DNA of 64,000 nucleotides from assembly GCA_965237635.1 (NCBI GenBank), contig CBDEFX010000002.1, forward strand, positions 1,116,001 to 1,180,000, read 5' to 3'. This DNA comes from CBDEFX01 sp965237635 (lineage in GTDB: Bacteria; Chloroflexota; Dehalococcoidia; Lucifugimonadales; CAUZJF01). Shown piece after piece: positions 1 through 8,743 of the stretch. A program made the translations under genes and the position numbers. A model generated the notes under the pieces. That model saw nothing but the letters and a program-made list of their open reading frames with translations, was not told where the DNA came from and did not search any database. Position 1 is the first letter of the stretch. Every line of letters begins with the position of its first letter.

Positions 1-407
1 TCATCGCCGAGCTGATCGAGCAAGGGAGGATCAAGCCGGCCGTCACTGTCGACGCTACTGTGGCCTACCACGACTCGTGCTACCTCGGCCGCCACAACGG
101 GGTTTACGAGGCTCCTCGGCAGATAGCGAAGTCGATTCCGGGTGTCAAGCTGGTCGAGATGGAACGCCGCCGCGAGCGTGGATTCTGCTGCGGCGCCGGC
201 GGCGGCCACATGTGGATGGAAGAGAGCCGGGGCAAACGGGTGAACCACGTCCGCACCGAGCAGTTCCTGGAGACCGGGGCGGACACGGTGGGCGTATCGT
301 GCCCGTTCTGCCTCCAGATGTTCGAGGAGGGCGTCAGCTCCAAGAAGCTAGAGGACAAACAGGCCAAGGACCTGATCGAGCTTCTCGACGAGAGCCTCGG
401 CGAATAG
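1..407 (+). CDS. Fe-S reductase C-terminal part (CCG domain), 5' end outside window
   Basis: The frame is open from the left edge and ends with TAG at 405-407, so only the C-terminus is present. It carries a cysteine-rich CCG domain: a DSCYLGRHN motif, then CCGAGGGHMW, then CPFC near the end. Such domains bind an iron-sulfur cluster in heterodisulfide-reductase-like and glycolate/lactate-oxidase-like electron-transfer proteins, usually in membrane-associated complexes. The GTG at 60 lies inside the domain and is not the real start. The exact substrate cannot be told from this part. Confidence 0.85.
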   Translation, partial: IAELIEQGRIKPAVTVDATVAYHDSCYLGRHNGVYEAPRQIAKSIPGVKLVEMERRRERGFCCGAGGGHMWMEESRGKRVNHVRTEQFLETGADTVGVSCPFCLQMFEEGVSSKKLEDKQAKDLIELLDESLGE

Positions 408-442
408 AATAGAGTTAACTTGACATCAGGCAGGAGGATATC

Positions 443-607
443 GTGTCGCGAGTGTTTACCGTAGTCATTGAGCAGGACGAGGAAGGCTACCTTGTGGCAA
501 GCGCTCCTGCTCTCCGAGGGTGCCACACGCAGGCGAGATCGATAGGTGATCTCCTCGAACGCATGAAAGAGGCGATACGGCTTTATCTTGAGGTCGAAGT
601 GCACTAA
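443..607 (+). CDS. HicB-like small protein (antitoxin-type fold), solitary
   Basis: A 54-codon gene starting with GTG, five bases after a perfect AGGAGG (432-437). The protein begins MSRVFTVVIEQDEEGYLVAS, then has a PALRGCHTQ segment and a final helix LLERMKEAIRLYLE. This is the typical partial RNase-H-like fold of HicB/UPF0150 proteins. HicB normally neutralises the mRNA-cleaving toxin HicA, but no HicA reading frame lies on either side, so this is an orphan. It could be a remnant of a pair or a stand-alone regulator. It is separated from the upstream Fe-S gene by 35 bases and may share its transcript. Confidence 0.7.
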   Translation: MSRVFTVVIEQDEEGYLVASAPALRGCHTQARSIGDLLERMKEAIRLYLEVEVH

Positions 608-1037
608 GGAGCGGGTTGGTTGGCCTAGCAATGCCTGGGCTGCCTGTCATTCCGCTGAAAATAACGCGGATGCGTGGGTGATCGCCGCGAGTAACCGACG
701 TTTTCCGAGCCCTGATGCGGCATCGGGGCGAGGAATCTGGGGTGGGGGCCGTTAGATCCCTATCGGTCGGGTCCGCTGCGGAAACACCCAGCCACCCCAG
801 ACCCTTCACTCCGTTCAGGGAGACAAAGGCCACTCCTTTCATTCATCAGGGTGCCAGGGGTAACCCGAATGGACGATTCTGAGCGGAGCGAAGAATCTAG
901 ACCTTTGTCTGCCAGACAGTCGCTCTTATTGAGAAACGCCTGGATTCTTCGGTCGTCCCGATGCCGAATCGGGACTCCCTCAGAATGACACGGTGCCCAG
1001 TATGCCAACGATAAGCCAGCAGCCAGATCGAGGACCA
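608..1037. repeat. Intergenic region with REP-like palindromic repeats
   Basis: No convincing gene is seen in these 430 bases. Two related palindromic pieces stand out. At 875-898, GATTCT and AGAATC flank a GC core (GAGCGGAGCG). At 941-990, GGATTCTTCG is followed 30 bases later by CTCAGAATGACA. A third half-site, TGTCATTCCGCTGA, lies near 646. The shared words (GGATTCTTCG, CTCAGAATGACA) suggest a dispersed extragenic palindrome family. That family assignment is inferred from the internal repetition only. Confidence 0.45.
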
Positions 1038-1598
1038 ATGGATATCCCAAAGTCCGAGCTCCACATGCACGCCGAGACGCGTGCGCGACTCGATCGGCTG
1101 ATTGCGAGGCGCACCAACGGACCTGCCCACGACTGGGAGGGGTGGATGAACCGACTGGCCGCATGGCCTGCCGGGATGCCCAGGCTTGAGCAGCTCTTCA
1201 GAGCGTCGGGATTGGACAAGAATGACGAGCTGGACGCGCTCAACGACGATGTGAATTTTGCCGCATGGTTAACGGAGGCGATGGAAGAGGCTGCGGCAGA
1301 CAGCACCGTTTTGCTCGAGATCGGTTCGGGGCTTTCTGGGGTGTCTGGCCAGGCTTCATGGCCGTCTTCCGAGAGGTCGAGGAGCGTGTTCGTGCACGCT
1401 ATCCGACCTTCCGCGCCGAGGCCATTATCTCAGGAATCTGGCCCACGCGACCCGGCGTCGCCGAAGTGTTCGAGGCCTGCCTACGCGCTCGTGAGGAAGG
1501 GCTGGCTGGGATCGACTTCGGGCCCATTCCCTACGATTCGGAGGCGGATTGGACAGAGGCGCACCGTTGGGCCGACCGGGCTTCCGAAGTCGGGTTAG
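1038..1598 (+). pseudogene. Adenosine deaminase, 5' half (frameshifted and interrupted by IS)
   Basis: The ATG at 1038 follows a GAGGA box and opens MDIPKSELHMHAE, the metal-binding HxH start of adenosine-deaminase-like amidohydrolases. The frame runs to ATG GAA GAG...CTCGAGATC at 1322. There the family motif EIRFGAFWG continues only in the next frame, as if one base (ATC CGG to ATCGG) were lost. The second frame proceeds through FRAEAIISGIWPTRPG to ASEVGL at 1597, where an IS1380-type element is inserted. The remainder is at 3319-3769. So there are two independent lesions; the single-base one could also be a sequence error. Confidence 0.85.
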
Positions 1599-3318
1599 CC
1601 CGAATCCACCGAAGGACACCGATGGACGGCGTGAGGAAAGCGGAAGGGGGTTGAGGGAGCTACAGGGGAAATAGCCTGGGTTCCATTTGGGGTAGGGAGG
1701 TCGGCGGACGGTCTTCATCGCCGCACAGGGGCCCCTATGGCCGTCTGCGGGAGCTGTGATGCGCGGGATGGCGAGAGAATACGCAGCAGGGGACTCTCTC
1801 GGACCGGGCTGGCACGAGTCTGCGGGGATCTTCGGTTGTCCGGTGGGTGGGTCGGTCGCCGACGGTGCCGTCAGGCCGGGAGTGGAATGGCTCGCAGCCG
1901 GGCCAAGGCGCGGCTGAACTTCTCAGCCCAAGGCCAGCGATCCGGAAGATGCAGGGTCAACCGGCGTGCCGAGCGGGTGAGCCGTCCGGCCAGGGAGAAG
2001 AACCGCCGCCGGAGGGTCTTGGTGGTGGCTATCCGCTCTCCCAGACCGATCCGCGCCGTCCAGCGGGCCAGGTTGTGGGCCATCGTCTGGACGGCCAGCC
2101 AGGCACCGTTGGCGGCGAAGCGGCCCGAGGGGAGATGGTTCAGCCCGACGCCGTACTTGAGGTCGCGTATGGCATTCTCGATCTCGGCGTGGCGGCGATG
2201 GTCAGCCTCCAGTTCGAGCAACTCCCCGTCCCGGTCGGTGATGAAGCCATGATAGCTGTATTTGGCGAAGAGGGCCAGTTGGGAACCGGGCGTCGGCTTC
2301 ACCCGCCGGACGATGAGCCGTACCGGCGCGGCGTCCGCCTCGGCCTGGAAGGGGGTGCAGGTGGTCTCGGCCACATCGGCGGCACCGTCCATCCAGTAAG
2401 GAATCGGCGTCCAGGCATCTTCGGGTATCGCCTCGATGAGATTGTGCAGGCTTTTGTGCTGGCGGATGGTGATGGAGAAGCGGACATCCATCTTGCGGCA
2501 GACGGATACCACGCCATGAGTGTAGAACCCGCTGTCGGCCCGTAGCGTGAGTCGTCCGTCGGCCCCGGCGTAGCGCACCCGTCCCACCGTCTCCCGCAGG
2601 AAGTGGGCGGCGCCGCGGGCGGTGTTGGCCCGGCCCTCGCGCAGCCGGGACATCAGCACGTCTCCGGTGCCGGCGGCGATGGCCGGCAGCGGGTGGTAGC
2701 CCCGCTTGCCGGTATAGCCGTGGTGGCGGGCGCCCTCCTTGGCCAGTCCGTAGGTCTCGCAGATGGTGGAGTCCAGGTCAATGGTCAGGGGCCCGTCGCC
2801 GGGTCCCGCCCCGGCCTGCCAAGCCCGGGCCAGCAACTCGCGGCTCACCCGGTCGAGTTGACGGACGTGGCCCCACCGGAAGCTGCGCAGGAAGGTGCCC
2901 AGGGTGGATGGCGCCTTGACCGTGCCGCCCAGGGTGCAGGCCGTCCCCCCGGTGCGCAACACATCGGCGTCGTCAATGCAGTCGCCCCCAGCCAGCGCAG
3001 ACGCCACCAGCGTCATCATCTTGTCGCTCGTGTTCGCCCGCCCCGGGGCATCGCCCAGGTCGAGGCGCTGCCGGACGAGTTCGGGCAGGCCGAGGTGCCG
3101 CGCCAGGGTGGCCGGAAGGAGCAGCCCGGCATTGGCCACCAAGCGGCGGTCGTCGAAGGTGATTTGGGATCCGGTCGGGGTGGTTGCGTGGCAGCATCTA
3201 CTGGGTGCTCCTTTTCCGGGGCCGGTTTTTTGCTACAAAACCATTATCCCAGAAGCACAGGAGCACCTTCTTGCCGCCTCAGGACGCTAATCCGACGCCC
3301 TCCTTCGGTGGATTCGGG
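1599..3318 (-). mobile_element. IS1380-family insertion sequence, complete, with TSD
   Basis: The element is 1720 bp and bounded by perfect 18-bp inverted repeats CCCGAATCCACCGAAGGA (1599-1616) and its complement (3301-3318). It is flanked by a 5-bp target duplication GTTAG at 1594-1598 and 3319-3323. Removing the element and one GTTAG rejoins the deaminase frame as ASEVGLGITAHAGE. Size, single DDE transposase and target-duplication length fit IS1380. The intact ends and duplication point to a recent insertion. Confidence 0.92.
1871..3145 (-). CDS. IS1380-family DDE transposase
   Basis: About 424 residues, near full length for IS1380 transposases. Visible motifs are TIDLDSTICETYG (first Asp, near residue 145), KRGYHPL, LRADSGFY (second Asp) and HAEIENAIRDLKYG (Glu). 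No ATG is available in frame. Conserved-looking sequence (SQITFDDRRL) extends upstream of the GTG at 3142 back to a TAG, so initiation is probably at TTG 3145 or GTG 3142, or non-canonical. It catalyses cut-and-paste movement of the surrounding element, and is transcribed against the host deaminase gene. Confidence 0.88.
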   Translation of the reverse strand, partial: RLVANAGLLLPATLARHLGLPELVRQRLDLGDAPGRANTSDKMMTLVASALAGGDCIDDADVLRTGGTACTLGGTVKAPSTLGTFLRSFRWGHVRQLDRVSRELLARAWQAGAGPGDGPLTIDLDSTICETYGLAKEGARHHGYTGKRGYHPLPAIAAGTGDVLMSRLREGRANTARGAAHFLRETVGRVRYAGADGRLTLRADSGFYTHGVVSVCRKMDVRFSITIRQHKSLHNLIEAIPEDAWTPIPYWMDGAADVAETTCTPFQAEADAAPVRLIVRRVKPTPGSQLALFAKYSYHGFITDRDGELLELEADHRRHAEIENAIRDLKYGVGLNHLPSGRFAANGAWLAVQTMAHNLARWTARIGLGERIATTKTLRRRFFSLAGRLTRSARRLTLHLPDRWPWAEKFSRALARLRAIPLPA

Positions 3319-3769
3319 GTTAGGTATCACCGCGCACGCCGGCGAGTTTTCGTCTGCCAACCTTAGGGCCGCGATGCGCGCACCGGGGCTGTCGCGCATC
3401 GGCCACGGAGTCTATGCTGTGCACGAGCCCGACTTGCTAGAGCAGATCGCAAGCGCGGGTGTCACGGTCGAATGCTGTCTGACCGCGAACGTGGTACTGG
3501 GTGGGGTCTCGTCACTGGAAGAGCATCCAATCAAAAGGTTCGTAGAAGCGGGGGTACCTGTGACCCTGAACACAGACAACCCGGTACGCATGCGTACAAG
3601 CATCGGACGCGAGTACGAACAGGCCGCTAGCTTAGGCTTTGGGCCAAGGGACCTACTGTCGTTCACCCGGCAGGGGGTCGCTGCGTCTTTCACTTCTGAG
3701 GCGCGCAAGGCAGACTTGTTGGGTACTCTTCAGCAGTACGAGAGCACTCTCGGCGCCGTAGCCCCGTAG
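3319..3769 (+). pseudogene. Adenosine deaminase, 3' half
   Basis: This continues the deaminase after the insertion. TAHAGE holds the zinc-ligand His and the catalytic Glu. IGHGVY, NTDNPV (the conserved Asp) and REYEQAASLGF follow in the order expected for the family, to a TAG at 3767. With the 5' half, an ancestral protein of about 340 residues is implied. It would deaminate adenosine or a related nucleoside. No own start codon or ribosome site is seen here, so it is unlikely to be expressed alone. Confidence 0.85.
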
Positions 3770-3808
3770 TCCTGGCCTGCGGCGATGGGCGCACCTACCT
3801 ATCGGGCC

Positions 3809-4684
3809 TCAATCTACTCGCCGGTCAAGAACTGTCGAAAGCCATTCCTTGAAATCGCCTGCTAAGTCTTCCCTTTGCAGTGCTGCGTATGCCGAGGCCT
3901 TGAGTAGTCCGAGAGGCGTACCAACGTCGAAGTGGTCGCCCGGGAAACGGTAGGCGTACACCTTTTGGGCCGACAGCAGCTCGGAGATCGCATCGGTGAT
4001 TTGGATCTCGCCGATTGCTCCGGCCGGCGTGTTCTGGAGCGCCTCGAAGACCTGCGGCGTGAGTACGTACCTGCCGATAATCGCCAGGTTGGAAGGAGCG
4101 TCGCGCAGGTTGGGCTTCTCGACCAGACCGGCCACCTCGTAGACATCGCCGTCTAATAGCTTGGCGTCGACTATCCCGAGGCTGGGAACTCGCTCGTCGG
4201 GGACCTCCCTGACGGCGATGACACTGCCACCGAGCTCGTCAAGTATGTCCGTCATTTTCCCGATGGTTGGGTCCGCACTCCATATGATGTCGTCAGGGAG
4301 GAAAACGGCGAAGGGCTCGTCTCCCACGGCCTCCCGAGCGGTCAGCACCGCGTGCCCGAGTCCCAGCTGCTCGTGCTGATAGACGTAGCTGATGTCCGCC
4401 ATATCGGAGATCTCACGCATTTGCTCAAGGAAGGCATCTTTCCCCCGTTCCTCGAGGGCGGCCTCGAGATCGGGTATCGGCGCAAAGTGGGCGCTAAAGG
4501 CCTCCTGGCCCTCTGACACGACCAGCACGATCTTGTCGATGCCCGCTTCGACGGCCTCCTTTACCGCATACTGGATGGCCGGCGTGTCCAGGACCGGCAG
4601 CATGTTCTTGGGGACCGACCTGGTCGCCGGAAGGAAGCGGGTCCCGAACCCGGCGACCGGAATCACGGCCTTGCGGACTTTCAT
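3809..4684 (-). CDS. galU: UTP-glucose-1-phosphate uridylyltransferase
   Basis: A 291-residue protein matching GalU in length and motif order: VIPVAGFGTRFLPATRSVPK (nucleotide-binding signature), VLDTPAIQYAVKEA, QLGLGHAV, FLPDDII (metal-binding Asp), LVEKP and GDHFDVGTPLG near the C-terminus. It makes UDP-glucose from UTP and glucose-1-phosphate for polysaccharide and glycolipid synthesis in the cytoplasm. It is monocistronic and divergent from the pterin dehydratase gene, with about 140 bases for two promoters. Nothing in it looks abnormal. Confidence 0.95.
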   Translation of the reverse strand: MKVRKAVIPVAGFGTRFLPATRSVPKNMLPVLDTPAIQYAVKEAVEAGIDKIVLVVSEGQEAFSAHFAPIPDLEAALEERGKDAFLEQMREISDMADISYVYQHEQLGLGHAVLTAREAVGDEPFAVFLPDDIIWSADPTIGKMTDILDELGGSVIAVREVPDERVPSLGIVDAKLLDGDVYEVAGLVEKPNLRDAPSNLAIIGRYVLTPQVFEALQNTPAGAIGEIQITDAISELLSAQKVYAYRFPGDHFDVGTPLGLLKASAYAALQREDLAGDFKEWLSTVLDRRVD

Positions 4685-4823
4685 GGATCTAGCCTTTCCT
4701 GCCTAGTATTCCTCGTTCCGCCTTCCGAGAGCACGCCCGATTATATCAGGCGTTGGGCGCTCCGGTGCTGTGATACGATAATGCCTCAATATCGGGTACA
4801 CGAAACCAAAGGGAGGGCTCGAA

Positions 4824-5168
4824 GTGACTCTGGCCAGAGAAAAGTGCGTGGCGTGCCGGCGAGACTCCCCTCAAGCGACGGACGAAGAGATCGCGGAGCT
4901 GCGTCAGGCCATTCCCGAGTGGCGTCTGACCGAAGAAGGCGGCATCAAGCGGCTGGACCGGATGTTCAAGGTCGGCGACTTTGCAGATGCCATGGACTTC
5001 GCCTCCAAGGTCGGCGAGGCTGCCGAGGCGGATGGGCACCATCCGCGCTTGATCGTAGAGTGGGGCCGGGTTAACGTCGCTTGGTGGACGCACAAGATCA
5101 AGGGGCTACACCGCAACGACTTTGTCATGTCGGCCAAGACCGACGAGATCTTCGCTGAGCTCCAATAA
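4824..5168 (+). CDS. 4a-hydroxytetrahydrobiopterin dehydratase (PCD/DCoH)
   Basis: A 114-residue protein from a GTG preceded by GGGAGGG. The C-terminal two thirds carry the family hallmarks: a WRL segment, the EADGHHPRLIVEWGRVNVAWW stretch (the HHP pair lies in the active site) and a TH near WWTHKIKG. The enzyme dehydrates the 4a-carbinolamine of pterins after aromatic hydroxylation. In bacteria without such hydroxylases it may serve molybdopterin or folate chemistry. An N-terminal CVACRRD motif is extra and could bind metal. No aromatic hydroxylase lies nearby. Confidence 0.9.
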   Translation: MTLAREKCVACRRDSPQATDEEIAELRQAIPEWRLTEEGGIKRLDRMFKVGDFADAMDFASKVGEAAEADGHHPRLIVEWGRVNVAWWTHKIKGLHRNDFVMSAKTDEIFAELQ

Positions 5169-5175
5169 TCACGGA

Positions 5176-5664
5176 TCAGCCCGGACCTCGCCTGCCCGAA
5201 TCCGGCTCCGATGTCCTGCTAATGAGAGGACGCGGCAGCGCGTCGAGCTTCGGCCAGTCCACCGGGTCCCTACCCTCCACCAGGCTCAACCACCTGGAAG
5301 CGTCATCTAGCAGGCGATCGGTCCGCAGTCCCATGAACTCTGGCTGGAAAAGCTGGAGCACGCGCACCCCGTCAGACAGCTTGGTCCGTGCGCCATGTCG
5401 ATTGTGGCGCCCGAGGTGGTGGAAGCCGACAGCTGTCTTGATAACGGCGTGATAGAAGAAACGGAGCGGATAGGGTGTGCCGCGCCACACATCCTCCAGG
5501 GTCTCGTGGCACTCCCAGAAGGCCCCCGCGTTGAACTCCTCCGAGGCCTTGTAGAGATCCTGCGGAGCCTCACCGGGCGGCTCTGGTAAGAGCGCCTGGA
5601 GTCCGCGCTGTTCGAGCTCGGAAAGCCAAAGCTCATCGAGCTTGCGACGGTTCCCTCCTAATGG
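5176..5664 (-). CDS. DUF309-family protein, start codon unclear
   Basis: Reading from 5664 leftwards gives a frame containing KASEEFNAGAFWECHETLED and then VWRGTPYPLRFFYHA, the core of the DUF309 family (small helical proteins of unknown function). A GGAGG-like site lies near 5655, but no ATG, GTG or TTG follows in this frame before the core. The only ATG (5636) is in another frame. Either a base was lost or gained near 5610-5640, or a rare start is used. The GTG at 5490 falls inside the conserved core and cannot be the start. It is convergent with the pterin dehydratase gene. Confidence 0.65.
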   Translation of the reverse strand, partial: PLGGNRRKLDELWLSELEQRGLQALLPEPPGEAPQDLYKASEEFNAGAFWECHETLEDVWRGTPYPLRFFYHAVIKTAVGFHHLGRHNRHGARTKLSDGVRVLQLFQPEFMGLRTDRLLDDASRWLSLVEGRDPVDWPKLDALPRPLISRTSEPDSGRRGPG

Positions 5665-5821
5665 TCAACACGGGAGGCTCTTTGTCGGCTCGGTCAAATT
5701 TGATCCCCTTGTCAAGATATGCCGACTAGCCGAGACCTTGCGGCTCACAGGTTGCCAGTCCAGTCGTGTTTAGGATACCATTCGGGTGCTTTCGGAGCAT
5801 CTCCGCCGAAGGAGTCCCCAC

Positions 5822-7030
5822 TTGTACGATGTGATCGTAATGGGTGCCGGTCCGGCGGGCAATATCGCCGCTCACAGACTGTCCAGGGAGGGGCACAAAG
5901 TAGCCGTCCTGGATTGGAGGGAGGACCTCGGTGATAAGCTCTGCACGGGGATCGTAGGCCGGGAGTGCGTTGAGCGCTATCCCCCAGACAGGGCACATAT
6001 CTTCGGGAAGGCGAGCTCCGCCTCCGTAATAGCACCCTCAGGCAAGAGCCATCGAGTCGCGAAGGACGACCCCCAAGCCTATATCATCGATAGGGTGGCG
6101 TTCGTTGCTAGCCTGGCCGGGCGCGCCTCAGAAGCGGGAGCGCACTACAGGCTTGGTGAAAAGGTTACAGAGGTCCGGTCCTCGAAGACCGGCGTCGATA
6201 TTCGGACAACGTCACACGCAGGCTCAGGGGAGTACAAGGCCCGGGTTGCTATCGTCGCCAGCGGGTTCTCTTCGCCGCTGGTCCGCATGGCAGGCCTCGC
6301 AGACGGTGGACGAGACGGCCACATGGTCGGGTGCCAGGCACAGGTCACCGCCTACGACCTGGAGGAAACCGAGATATATCTCGGGAAGGCGATCGCGCCG
6401 GGGTCCTTCGGCTGGCTGGTCCCTGTCTCCGGCTCCACAGCGCTCCTTGGACTTGTCTCGCGCCAGAAGCTCAACGGACACATGGGAGACTTTCTGTCCA
6501 CGCTCCAGAAAAAGGGCAAAGTCGGGGCCGTAATCAAGCCGGTAAAGCGATGGGGTATACCTCTCAAAGCTTTGCCGAGGACTTTCGGGGACGGCGTGGT
6601 TGTGGTCGGGGATGCCGCGGGATTCGCCAAGCCGACGACGGGCGGAGGTATCTACTACGCCCTCCTGTCCGGCGAAATTGCAGCCGAGGTAGTACACGAG
6701 GCGTTCGTGGCAGGCGAATTCTCTGCCCGTGGCCTTGGGGCGTATGAGGCTCGCTGGAAGTCGGTTTTCGGGCGGGAGCTACGTATAGGCTACTACGCTC
6801 GCCGTCTATACGAAGCCCTCGACGACGACCAGATAGAGCGTCTGCTCGACGGGTTCCTCTCGGCCCAGATCGAGCAAGAGTTCCTGTTCTCGGGCGACTT
6901 CTCGTTCGACTGGCACAGCGGGTCCATTTTAAAGGCTATCGGCCACCGGGAGTTGGGCAAGGTCATCAGGTCCTTCGGCCCGACGGTTGCACCATTGCTG
7001 CTGCGCTTAAACGGGTCACGGTCTGGCTAG
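5822..7030 (+). CDS. FAD-dependent oxidoreductase, geranylgeranyl-reductase family
   Basis: About 402 residues. The dinucleotide-binding start YDVIVMGAGPAGNIAAHRL lies right after TTG 5822, which has GAAGGAG eight bases upstream; an earlier GTG (5786) is possible but poorly placed. The second FAD motif GVVVVGDAAGFAKPTTGGG is at about residue 275. These features define the geranylgeranyl reductase/GilR-like group, which saturates isoprenoid chains of lipids or quinones at the membrane face. The C-terminal 120 residues are helical and less conserved. Neighbours do not indicate the substrate. Confidence 0.85.
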   Translation: MYDVIVMGAGPAGNIAAHRLSREGHKVAVLDWREDLGDKLCTGIVGRECVERYPPDRAHIFGKASSASVIAPSGKSHRVAKDDPQAYIIDRVAFVASLAGRASEAGAHYRLGEKVTEVRSSKTGVDIRTTSHAGSGEYKARVAIVASGFSSPLVRMAGLADGGRDGHMVGCQAQVTAYDLEETEIYLGKAIAPGSFGWLVPVSGSTALLGLVSRQKLNGHMGDFLSTLQKKGKVGAVIKPVKRWGIPLKALPRTFGDGVVVVGDAAGFAKPTTGGGIYYALLSGEIAAEVVHEAFVAGEFSARGLGAYEARWKSVFGRELRIGYYARRLYEALDDDQIERLLDGFLSAQIEQEFLFSGDFSFDWHSGSILKAIGHRELGKVIRSFGPTVAPLLLRLNGSRSG

Positions 7031-7078
7031 GTTACCGGCCGGCCGCTCGGCTGCTTCCCCAGGCGAAAACCTAAAGAC

Positions 7079-7984
7079 TCAGTAGCCCAGCATGTGGGAC
7101 AGTAGCGCCATTCTAACGAACAGCGCATTCTCGGCCTGACGGTAAAAGGCGAGACGCTGGTCCTGCACCTCGACGGCGAAGTCACCGCTGCGCTGCATCG
7201 GGTCTAGGATGATGCAATTCGGCCTCAGCGAGGACATGAAGTCCTTATCGATCCGCAGGTTGAACGAGCCCCGAGACCTCATGAGCTGGGCGTGCGCCAC
7301 GGTCCTGGGCCCGTTCAGGTATATGGCGTCCACATCTCTCATGGCCTCGGCATCCCTCGCGGTGACCAGCTCCATGCCCCTCTCCTTGCAGTAGCTGACG
7401 ACGTCCGGGTCGGCCTGCCCGCTGAACGGGATAAGCGTCACCTTGATGTCGTTGAACATTGCAAGCCCCTTCAATAGGGCGCTGACATTTCGATGTTCTA
7501 GACGACCGACCACAGCCAAGGTGATCCCGTCCACGCCACCGAGCTCTCGACTGAGGGTCCATATATCCGCCAGGGCCTGCGTTGGATGGTCGTCCAGACT
7601 CCCTCCGTTGACTATCGGTAGCGCGTCGACCTTCGCTGCGCTGTCGACGATGCCAGCGTCGCTGTTCCGCAGCACGACCAGGTCAACGTGGAGGCTGGCC
7701 AGGATGCTTATAATATTATCGATGTGGTCCGGCGTCCTCACGGGGTAGAACTGCGAGGCGTCCTCGGTGTGATACGCCTCGCCTCCCAACAGACCGATGG
7801 CGCGCTCGAACGAGGTCCGGGTCAGGAAGCTGGGCTCGTAGAACAGGCAATATAGGGCACGCCCCGTCAAAGTCTGATCAGGTCGCGCGCTTCTACGGAG
7901 TTCGTCGCTGCGAGGGAGCAGCTCTGACTCCACCCACGTCCTTTCGAGTTGATTCGTGCTTATCAGATGGCGGTATGATGGCAT
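7079..7984 (-). CDS. Aspartate/ornithine carbamoyltransferase homologue with altered active site
   Basis: 301 residues, the length of an ATCase catalytic chain. HPTQALADIW and the ligand-domain layout are preserved. However, the carbamoyl-phosphate loop normally reading STRTR is SFLTRTSFE, so the key Arg is Leu. The flexible loop Lys is not evident, and the usual HPLPR segment is DPMQR. Family membership is clear, but the normal aspartate transcarbamoylase reaction is doubtful. It could be a carbamoyltransferase with another substrate or a regulatory paralogue. No pyrimidine genes flank it. Confidence 0.75.
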   Translation of the reverse strand: MPSYRHLISTNQLERTWVESELLPRSDELRRSARPDQTLTGRALYCLFYEPSFLTRTSFERAIGLLGGEAYHTEDASQFYPVRTPDHIDNIISILASLHVDLVVLRNSDAGIVDSAAKVDALPIVNGGSLDDHPTQALADIWTLSRELGGVDGITLAVVGRLEHRNVSALLKGLAMFNDIKVTLIPFSGQADPDVVSYCKERGMELVTARDAEAMRDVDAIYLNGPRTVAHAQLMRSRGSFNLRIDKDFMSSLRPNCIILDPMQRSGDFAVEVQDQRLAFYRQAENALFVRMALLSHMLGY

Positions 7985-8093
7985 GGCCCTCTCTTGAATG
8001 GGGATGTTGGCCGCGCGCCCAGACCGTTACGCGGCTACGGTGAGCCGAGTGTACATCAAATCTTCCTTCGTCCGCTATTGGCGGTAAACGGCC

Positions 8094-8513
8094 TTGAAAC
8101 CGTTCCAGTCGAATCAAGACGCGCCCAGACGATTCATCCGGTACTGGGCCCCAATGCTGGCCTGGATGACGGCGATATTTGCGCTGTCCAGCCTGACGTC
8201 CGCGACGATCGAACAGGCTTCACCGCCAGTCGGGGCGCTACGGCTGTCGGAGGTCGCTCATGCCGTCGAGTTCGGAGTGTTGGCCGTGCTCGCATACCGG
8301 CTTTTTGTGTCCTACCGGGCGCCCGCGGGGCCGCTCCTCTGGGTTGCGGTCCTGCTATTTACGATGGGATATGCAGTAACCGATGAGCTACACCAGTCGT
8401 TAGTGCCGGGCCGAGACCCAAGTTGGATCGACCTCGGATTCGACTTCCTCGGCGGCATGGTGGGCCTGCTGGCTGCTGAGACAGTCGTTCGTGTACGCCG
8501 GCGACCAAATTGA
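8094..8513 (+). CDS. VanZ-like integral membrane protein
   Basis: 139 residues from a TTG start. It has four hydrophobic segments and the VanZ hallmark arrangement: LSEVAHAVEFGVLAVLAYRL (HAxEF), a middle helix, and DELHQSLVPGRDPSWIDLGF (DExHQ...R..S..D). VanZ proteins lower sensitivity to teicoplanin in enterococci, but most homologues have unknown membrane roles. It precedes the tRNA-Ala gene on the same strand by 50 bases. Confidence 0.85.
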   Translation: MKPFQSNQDAPRRFIRYWAPMLAWMTAIFALSSLTSATIEQASPPVGALRLSEVAHAVEFGVLAVLAYRLFVSYRAPAGPLLWVAVLLFTMGYAVTDELHQSLVPGRDPSWIDLGFDFLGGMVGLLAAETVVRVRRRPN

Positions 8514-8563
8514 CACTCGGACTGCGGCGACCCTATAATCGAGCCCCAGACGGCTCTCGGTGT

Positions 8564-8639
8564 GGGGATATAGCTCAACTGGGAGAGCGCGGCGTTCGCA
8601 ATGCCGAGGTTGGGGGTTCGAGTCCCCCTATCTCCACCA
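8564..8639 (+). tRNA. tRNA-Ala (anticodon CGC)
   Basis: A 76-nt cloverleaf. Acceptor GGGGATA pairs with TATCTCC (one G-T). The anticodon loop TTCGCAA has CGC at 8597-8599, the T arm GGGGGTTCGAGTCCCCC is perfect, and CCA is encoded. It reads GCG alanine codons. An integrase gene begins about 100 bases downstream, a common situation because tyrosine integrases use tRNA 3' ends as attachment sites. Confidence 0.95.
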
Positions 8640-8743
8640 AATCCCTTCCCCAAACCCCTTGCCCGTAGCTAGCCTCTACCCTATAATTGCCTTATACTGG
8701 TGGTATAAGTCGGTGGTAGGTGGTAGCAAAGGGGGTAGCAACA

